Positions 61,001 to 64,000 of a stretch of 64,000 nucleotides of DNA are shown here, piece after piece. Within the stretch, counting starts at the first letter, position 1. Each line of letters begins with the position of its first letter. The stretch comes from Macrocystis pyrifera (taxonomy: Eukaryota > Sar > Phaeophyceae > Laminariales > Laminariaceae), in the NCBI GenBank assembly GCA_031763025.1, contig JASSKH010000035.1, positions 4,190,320 through 4,254,319 on the forward strand. The letters run 5' to 3'. The position numbers were made by a program, and so were the translations under genes. The notes below the pieces were generated by a model. That model was not told the origin of the DNA. It made no database searches and saw only the letters and a program-made list of their open reading frames with translations.

Positions 61001-61631
61001 ATACGCCGTGAGGACAGGGCTTCTGGTCATCATCACCCATCCCAAGGAAGGGCACCGCTCTCCTAAAGTGCACTATTACCAGGGACCATAGCAAACTGGA
61101 CCTACGATACACACAAAAACCTACATATTTACCTATTTTCACCAACAATAATTGGTTCTATTTACTATGGTCCCCCGTAATAACATACCATTATTGTAGG
61201 TATACTTGTACATGTAGGTAACAGCAGTGCCTGCACTATTAATAGAATAGAATAAAATCTGGTACGCATTAGCATTGCATTATTACAGGGGTCCATAGTT
61301 AACGGGACCAAATTTTGTTAGCAAAAAAAGATAAATATATAGGTTTTCATGTATACCATAGTTCCTATTAACTATGGACCCCCGTAATAGCGATTTCTTC
61401 CTCTTACCTATGTCCCCTGTTTAGCAGCGTGAGGACGATGTCTGCCGGCAGCAGAAGAGTCCCCGTGAATCCAAGGAGCCACGACAAAAACACGCAAGCG
61501 CTAACCCCCAGCGGGACATCTCTGGCCTGGTAGTACCATACCAAGCCGCCCGTGAAGGCGACGAGGAGAGTCATCTCGACCACGATGCCATCGGTCGTCA
61601 GGATGCTCTCCGTTTGATCTTGGACGGACAT
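37545..61631 (-). CDS. LMBR1-domain membrane protein, LMBRD2-like (gene span, 10 exons placed)
   Basis: Ten exons on the - strand join without a phase conflict to about 595 residues. They follow the LMBRD2 order: N-terminal membrane pair with LPADIVLTL, a VYWTTFFLAW block, NTYGLLFIILLLGHGL, a coiled-coil cytoplasmic region, ALIIWSE, further membrane segments, PLGYNFM, and a C-terminal DEGRGLVERGKR. LMBR1-family proteins are multi-pass membrane proteins; LMBRD2 has been linked to GPCR signalling in animals, and its role in protists is unknown. Exons sum to about 1.8 kb across 24 kb, with introns of 0.6 to 9.4 kb filled with MITEs, SINEs and minisatellites. The C-terminus and the promoter are not resolved. 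Confidence 0.85.
38309..38551 (-). CDS. LMBRD2-like exon 9
   Basis: 243 nt, phase 0 (acceptor GGTGTGCAG, donor TCAAG|GTGGGC). Encodes LIRLQFPLGYNFMRIL, MPAFQKLMNDMSTVPVLG and FNVYAPMVLVVLC, the conserved PL-x-YNFL and last membrane region. Confidence 0.9.
39701..39795. repeat. 47-bp tandem duplication
   Basis: Two copies of GCCAAAAAGTGCTAGTATCC...CAGCCTAATATT, nearly identical, in LMBRD2 intron 8. Confidence 0.85.
39856..39969. mobile_element. TTACGGGGG MITE
   Basis: TTACGGGGGGCCATAG start and CTATGGCCCCCCGCTA end, TA-flanked, in LMBRD2 intron 8. The right end is slightly decayed. Confidence 0.8.
40715..41045 (+). mobile_element. tRNA-derived SINE, copy A
   Basis: The head has a pol III A box (TGGCTTGGTAGG) and B box (GGGTTCGAGTC). 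A conserved body follows (TGAAAATCGACGAGCAGTGG, ACCACGGCTTGTCCAGAAGA), then GGCTGGAAAGTAAAAGTGA and a short A-rich tail. It is flanked by a 7-bp direct repeat ATAGGAA (40708-40714, 41046-41052). This copy uniquely holds TATTAATA at 40996-41003. Confidence 0.9.
41253..41342 (-). CDS. LMBRD2-like exon 8
   Basis: 90 nt, phase 0 (acceptor GATCGCAG, donor TGCAG|GTGACA). Encodes VVVVPFLYMSLCCYRSLFTL, matching the P-x-x-YM-x-x-C...YSLF segment of plant homologues. Confidence 0.75.
41562..41671. mobile_element. TTACGGGGG MITE
   Basis: Starts TTACGGGGGAGCATAG, ends TAGTCCCTTATTGTAA (right end decayed). TA-flanked; the right TA belongs to TACCAGGTA. Confidence 0.8.
41944..42290. repeat. GGGTC microsatellite with inverted arm
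   Basis: Pentamer-based (GGGTC/AGGTC)n runs to about 42160. The complementary (GACCC)n runs from about 42180, so the two halves can pair as a long hairpin around 42165-42235. Confidence 0.85.
42482..42582. mobile_element. TTACGGGGG MITE
   Basis: TTACGGGGGACCATAG...GGCCCCCCGTA, about 100 bp, in LMBRD2 intron 7. The middle shows a small duplication of GGTC-TA-type sequence near the right end. Confidence 0.8.
42667..42765 (-). CDS. LMBRD2-like exon 7
   Basis: 99 nt, phase 0 (acceptor GACCCAG, donor TGCAG|GTACAG). Encodes ASTWNLSPFGILLRCMYQQ, the membrane segment after WSE. Confidence 0.75.
43083..43150 (-). repeat. G-tract repeat family, short - strand copy
   Basis: Reverse complement of the CATGGGCGTAGTCGTATGAC segment next to a C-run (43140-43148). 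Part of the family at 44420, 44700, 45590 and 57170. Confidence 0.6.
43393..43602 (-). CDS. LMBRD2-like exon 6
   Basis: 210 nt, phase 0 (acceptor CACCGCAG, donor GCGAG|GTGGGT). Encodes VWRAYLRSPFCRALALVCA then LSALIIWSE, the strongly conserved WSE helix. Confidence 0.85.
44218..44394 (-). CDS. LMBRD2-like exon 5
   Basis: 177 nt, phase 0 (acceptor TTGTGCAG, donor ACG|GTGAGG). Encodes LGLSTITPRDVSRIHSDLR and ASRIRWAALLQET, equivalent to the RxxWxxLL segment of LMBRD2. Its acceptor lies 29 bp from a 33-nt homopolymer that reads as C on the coding strand. Confidence 0.8.
44420..44690 (+). repeat. G-tract repeat family, copy with 33 G
   Basis: A perfect G33 (44424-44456) followed by TACTCGATA, then ATGGCCGTAGTCGTACGACC, and a body ending ACCGCTTGTGAGGCGGACTT. 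About 85% similar to 45590-45840. Confidence 0.75.
44700..44840 (+). repeat. G-tract repeat family, diverged copy
   Basis: TGGGGGGAAGGTGTACTCAT, CATGCATGGCCGTA and GGCAGACG landmarks in the same order, with many changes. Confidence 0.6.
45282..45494 (-). CDS. LMBRD2-like exon 4
   Basis: 213 nt, phase 0 both ends (acceptor CCCGAAG, donor AAAG|GTGAGG). Encodes a charged helix (AVERSLDSLERAMETKKHW), the expected cytoplasmic coiled-coil region. Confidence 0.75.
45590..45840 (+). repeat. G-tract repeat family, copy with 17 G
   Basis: G17 (45593-45609), CATGCATGGCCGTAGTCGTA, and the same body as 44420-44690. Both copies lie in LMBRD2 introns next to exons 4 and 5. Confidence 0.75.
46018..46290. 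repeat. 12-bp minisatellite (GTGACTCATGAC-type)
   Basis: About 20 variants of a GACTCRTGACRT unit. ORFs across it on both strands are repeat artefacts. Confidence 0.85.
46633..46737. mobile_element. TTACGGGGG MITE
   Basis: TTACGGGGGACCATAG...GCCCTCCGTAA, right TA present, left flank GA instead of TA. Confidence 0.8.
46803..46902. mobile_element. TTACGGGGG MITE
   Basis: TTACGGGGGAAATAGGACC (8-bp internal loss at left) ... GGACCCCAGTAA, TA-flanked. The right flank is itself TATTAATA (46903-46910). Confidence 0.8.
48026..48131. mobile_element. TTACGGGGG MITE
   Basis: TTGCGGGGGGCCGTAG...GGTCCCCCGTAA with a right TA; left flank decayed. Confidence 0.75.
48163..48299. repeat. 27-bp tandem repeat
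   Basis: Five units of CAGCAGCACCTCTTTTTGGC plus CAAACAA, with variants. Confidence 0.85.
48317..48421. mobile_element. TTACGGGGG MITE
   Basis: 105 bp, TTACGGGGGTTCATAG...GGCCCCCCGTAA, TA-flanked (CTATTA | TAG). Confidence 0.85.
48812..48986 (-). CDS. LMBRD2-like exon 3
   Basis: Acceptor GGATGCAG, donor CACAG|GTGATG, 175 nt; takes phase 2 and leaves phase 0. Encodes MALANTYGLLFIILLLGHGL and VPRQLWETS, matching the conserved NTxGL...LLGxGL...PRxxW motif. Preceded by CAG/CTG repeats in the intron. Confidence 0.9.
49271..49402. repeat. about 42-bp tandem repeat
   Basis: Three and a part units of GATCGGCAACATTTTTCAGA followed by GAAAATCGACAGAAACAGCC. Confidence 0.9.
49843..50283. mobile_element. 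TTACGGGGG MITE split by a SINE
   Basis: The left part (TTACGGGGGACCATAG to about 49938) and right part (TGGTCCCCCGTAA, 50270-50283) are separated by SINE copy B. Outer flanks are CACTA and TAGTG. Confidence 0.85.
49941..50264 (-). mobile_element. tRNA-derived SINE, copy B (nested in a MITE)
   Basis: Reads on the - strand from GTCCCCGGTGGCTTAGTAGG (A box) through GGGTTCGAGTCTC (B box) to GGCTGGAAAGTAAAAGTGA and a T-run on the + strand. At the position of interest it has the plain CCTCCTACGAG. Confidence 0.9.
50795..50945. repeat. 24-bp minisatellite
   Basis: About six degenerate units of TTAGGAGTTGGAGTACCTTA plus TTTA. Confidence 0.75.
53985..54215 (-). mobile_element. tRNA-derived SINE, diverged partial copy
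   Basis: Keeps CAAGCCGTGGTCAC, GTTCAGCAT and TGCTCGTCGATTTTCATCGA in order, but the tRNA-like head is lost or unrecognisable. Confidence 0.65.
54371..54699 (-). mobile_element. tRNA-derived SINE, copy C
   Basis: T-run of about 23, then the SINE body and head in - orientation (GGTGAGACTTGAACCCACGA = B box complement). Plain CCTCCTACGAG site. Confidence 0.9.
55290..55616 (-). mobile_element. tRNA-derived SINE, copy D
   Basis: Same structure as copy C, preceded by a TTTA-rich tail. Plain CCTCCTACGAG site. Confidence 0.9.
57170..57290 (-). repeat. G-tract repeat family, - strand copy
   Basis: C-runs (57182-57196 and 57252-57272) flank GGTCATACGACCACGGCCCT, the reverse complement of the family core. 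Confidence 0.65.
57785..57850. repeat. 24-bp repeat containing TATTAATA three times
   Basis: Units of GGCTATTAATACTATTAGTC plus GGCT; palindromes at 57791, 57815 and 57839. Confidence 0.85.
57935..58037. mobile_element. TTACGGGGG MITE
   Basis: TTACGGGGGGGGGTAG...TATAGCCCCCCGT; right end truncated into a TG microsatellite. Confidence 0.75.
58430..58633 (-). CDS. LMBRD2-like exon 2
   Basis: Acceptor CCACCTCAG, donor ATTAG|GTACTTGG, 204 nt; phase 2 in and out. Encodes VWYTVYWTTFFLAWVVLPIL, then MERLKSAIRLNV and a membrane helix, the most diagnostic LMBRD2 block. Confidence 0.85.
   Translation of the reverse strand, partial: PVDDSGVVHCLLDHFLPRLGGPPHSLRVVASWGADVDGAPEVCDSSQRPTVPAHGAGSAALRHLPRH
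58784..58856 (+). tRNA. tRNA-Val(CAC)-like gene
   Basis: Folds as a 73-nt cloverleaf. The 7-bp acceptor stem is GTCGTTG with CAATGAC, the D arm GCTC/GAGC, and the anticodon stem CCTGT/ACAGG with loop CTCACTC (anticodon CAC). The T loop is TTCGATC. Oddities: U at position 37 instead of a purine, one C-C mismatch in the T stem, and no T-run terminator directly downstream. It could be a degenerate tRNA or the head of another SINE. It lies in LMBRD2 intron 1, antisense to that gene. Confidence 0.55.
60896..61055. repeat. about 80-bp tandem duplication
   Basis: Two copies of CTCGTATATCA...CAGCTGTACATAC...GTGAGGACAGGGCTTCTGGT...CCCAAGGAAGGGCA, over 90% identical. Confidence 0.9.
61076..61180. mobile_element. 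TTACGGGGG MITE
   Basis: 105 bp, TTACCAGGGACCATAG...GGTCCCCCGTAA, TA-flanked. Confidence 0.8.
61283..61387. mobile_element. TTACGGGGG MITE
   Basis: 105 bp, TTACAGGGGTCCATAG...GGACCCCCGTAA, TA-flanked, ending 14 bp from the donor of LMBRD2 exon 1. Confidence 0.85.
61408..61631 (-). CDS. LMBRD2-like exon 1
   Basis: Begins MSVQDQTESILTTDG. Two hydrophobic segments follow, the second WLLGFTGTLLLPADIVLTLL, matching the LMBR1 second helix with its LP-x-D. Ends ATAG|GTAAGAG, phase 2. The frame is open upstream to an ATG at 61859, so a longer N-terminus is possible; the shorter start fits family length. Confidence 0.8.
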
Positions 61632-63042
61632 CGCTTGAAAAGCCGTCCTGTCTTGTCCTCGCGATCGATATACCGTACCACTTTTAATACCGACAAGCAG
61701 TACGACTGCTGGTATCGGCGAGGGAGCGAAACACCGGTATATGCTTGAGACTTGAGAGGCTTGGTGGGTTTCAAGTCTTGGGCTGCTGTGTTGCACGTCG
61801 TACCCCACCTGCAATTGGCGGCAACGTAGCGTGGTACGCGTAACATATATGGGAAGCACCGCCGTATATCAGTACATCAATACATCAATACTCAATACAG
61901 TATGTTATATATGAAAAGATAACATCGTACCACTGCCACACACACAATGGGCACCCTGTGATCTAAAAAGTTGATTGACAACAGACAAGCTCAAGACATC
62001 CGGACGTGGTACATAACGTGTATGTGTATGTACCAGCTGGTGTGGTGTGTGCAATATAACTCCTGTTAGCATGTATCAGGCGCGAGGATCCACGTGCAGC
62101 GATCAAATACGTCCAACAAGCTACGGTAGGTACCGGTAGTATGGACGTAGACCGCCGTAGTGCTGGGGCGAGACATGGCTTACATTCCGTCCATCATATA
62201 CTGGTACATATGCATATTTACTACCAGGTTCAGCATGCTTACACGGCAAAGGGAAGCGCCCCGCCTGCTGCCTGCCTGCCGTGTTGAAAGTTGGGACAAC
62301 TCTCAAGTATTTGCGGCGTACATCAGCACATCAGCACACACTGCTGTCGCAAATCAGCAATGAATGGCACATCAGGTACACGAGAATGGTCAAGATTGTA
62401 TCCACTTGTCTGGTGCCGTGTCATAAGGTTGGTACGATTGGTACGATATGATATCACAACGTGTTGACGACGAGATGAACCTCGCTGCGTATACCGTATA
62501 CTGTGTATATGCTGGGTGCAACTTGTTTCGACAATGCAAGGCACAGCAGCATTCGTAGGAATTCATAGCGCCCACACCTTTGTGTTTCACCGACAGCTAT
62601 TAATAGCTACCCGCGAAATATGTCGGAAGACATGTCAAGCAAGGCAAGCCGCAACACCGCGGTAACCCGTGTGAACCCGTTTGACTTGCTTCTGGAACCG
62701 CGTCCTTGTAAGAAGCGACAGCTGCGTCTTGCCAACCTTACACACGTCAGGCATATCGCGATTTACTGCTGTAGATCATCTTCACTTGCAGTTGTGAGAA
62801 ATTGTGCAGGATCTGCACATTCAACCCAGGAAGCATATGCTAGACCGTGCGGATTTCACGACTCCCACCCTGCAACATGAGCTAGACCATACAGATCATA
62901 CATATCATACATATCATACATATCATAGAGGATCGGCCTTAGAAGATCTACTGTAGACGAGCAAGGGGAAATCGACGATCGATCTGTCTGAGGTCTGAGG
63001 TGTGCAACCTTACTTTCTGCGAAGAGCGCGCAAAACAGTTGA
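61632..63042. other. upstream of the LMBRD2-like gene
   Basis: No recognised gene. Contains CTATTAATAG at 62597-62606 and an inverted copy (62879-62927) of a GATCTGTATG-rich repeat found at 40277-40325. Promoter elements could not be assigned. Confidence 0.35.
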
Positions 63043-63815
63043 GGGCGTGTCCAAACAGAATCGAAAATGGAAAATAGAAATGCTTTCGTTTTCGAGAGTA
63101 GTTGAGACGAGGTGTTCAAGTAGAATCGAAATGTCAAAATAGAAATGCAGGCGAAAAACAAGGGAGACCACAACCTACTTGGGCCGCAGATGTATATAGC
63201 GCTCGGCAACACAGATCCACGACAGAGGAGGGCAAACGCGACGACAATCCGATCCCGGAAGGTCGTTGGGCCTCCCATGGAGGTGGTGCCGCGTCTAACG
63301 TTGACGCCCCGGGATCAAAACTTGAAATATTACTGAGAGCGAACTTCCGGCCTCGTTGTGGAGGGCATCATCCTGAATTTCCTCAAACTAATAGCTATGT
63401 TCGCTTTGGCTCGAACGCCGGGAAACAAAGGCCCGAGAACGTCGGGGCCGGTATTGTGGTTCGCCTGCTGGCTGTTTACGGGGGGTCTGTGCGGCTGTGT
63501 TGCCGTGCTATGAATAGCTGTGGGTTGGATGCTGTGTACGGCGGTGCTGATGTTCAACTATGACGTGGCTACGCTGACCAGTAGGACGCGCTGAATTGTT
63601 GCTGTTCGTGTTTTTGATTTGCTTCAAGGTATTTTCAGCCGTCAAGTTTTTATTTGGAGTTGGGTTTTAAGTTTTATGTTTGTAAATCGTCCATTTTCTC
63701 GGAACCTAAAAAACGAAGAGGAACATGTTTGGGCTAGGGACTATAATAATAAGCGCGTTGTTTATTATCATTTCGATTTTTCGATTATGATCTTCGATTC
63801 TGTTTGGACACGCCC
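63043..63815. mobile_element. TIR DNA element, 773 bp
   Basis: Perfect 23-bp inverted ends beginning GGGCGTGTCCAAACAG. Flanks are GTTGA and TTACT; a 3-bp duplication (TGA/TTA) would need one mutation. The ends resemble PIF/Harbinger-type termini. Internal frames (for example 63102-63563 +) show no transposase motif, so it is probably non-autonomous. Confidence 0.75.
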
Positions 63816-63833
63816 TTACTAATAGTGCAACTA

Positions 63834-63882
63834 TTACGGGGGACCATAGTAAATAGGACCAAATATTGTTAATAAAAATCAG
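63834..63882. mobile_element. TTACGGGGG MITE, truncated
   Basis: Left end (TTACGGGGGACCATAGTAAA to ATTGTTAATAAAAATCAGG) joined to a GGGTC microsatellite; the right end is lost. Confidence 0.8.
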
Positions 63883-63883
63883 G

Positions 63884-64000
63884 TCTTTTCGCGGGTCACG
63901 GGCTGTTCAAAATGTCACGGGTCCGGTCGGGTCGGGTCAGGAAGTGTTCAAAATCTCACGGGTCGGGTCGGGTCAAGAGATTTTCAAATCTCACGGGTCG
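63884..64000. repeat. GGGTC microsatellite, runs off window end
   Basis: CACGGGTC(C)GGTCGGGTCGG units separated by TTCAAAATCT-type spacers; related to 41944-42290. Confidence 0.8.

Noticed and set aside
62620..62880. 86-codon + ORF (MSEDMSSKASRN...)
   Set aside because: No family match and no convincing donor; could be chance.

Overview
The window is nuclear DNA of a eukaryote: protein families are split by GT-AG introns, and the sequence is packed with LTR retrotransposons, a LINE fragment, a tRNA-derived SINE family, short terminal-inverted-repeat (TIR) elements and satellites. GC content is near 50%, introns reach several kb, and a TTAGGG-type repeat occurs inside a transposon. This suits a large-genome alga or other stramenopile; a brown alga is a reasonable guess, but no sequence here proves the lineage. 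No bacterial-style operons, rRNA genes or CRISPR arrays were seen.

Layout. 1-5.8 kb: two tandem + strand genes whose conserved boxes fit ubiquitin-specific protease (peptidase C19) domains. 5.8-8.9 kb: unassigned. 8.9-13.0 kb: a satellite block (about 174-bp units, then GGGATCCC-rich DNA, then a 20-bp minisatellite), ending abruptly at a 5'-truncated LINE reverse transcriptase (13.0-14.9 kb). 15.2-16.8 kb: a 246-bp direct repeat pair. 17.5-24.6 kb: a decayed Ty1/copia element (+) whose 5' LTR was hit by a hAT-like element carrying telomere repeats; a Tc1/mariner-like MITE sits just downstream. 25.2-27 kb: palindrome-rich tandem arrays. 27.5-28.0 kb: C-terminal part of a Ulp1-like (C48) protease (-). 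28.2-32.7 kb: a second, 3'-truncated copia copy (-). 32.8-33.9 kb: a tyrosine recombinase (+) with two in-frame stops. If the copia copy is removed, the protease and recombinase become close, divergent neighbours.

37.5-61.6 kb: one conserved host gene on the - strand, an LMBR1-domain (LMBRD2-like) multi-pass membrane protein. Ten exons can be placed, all with matching phases and splice sites. They total about 1.8 kb of coding sequence over 24 kb. The introns hold most of the MITEs, four clear SINE copies plus one diverged, G-tract repeats, minisatellites and a tRNA-Val-like gene. A further TIR element (63.0-63.8 kb) and a GGGTC microsatellite end the window.

Main observation. The 105-bp MITE family is TTACGGGGG...CCCCCGTAA flanked by TA. 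The palindrome TATTAATA, often as CTATTAATAG, is strongly over-represented in 34-63 kb. It is what a Tc1-type excision footprint of this family would look like (TA + TT + AA + TA). Two comparisons inside the window support this. One SINE copy carries the 6-bp insertion at a TA where three other copies have the plain site. The two copia copies give a filled and an empty MITE site.
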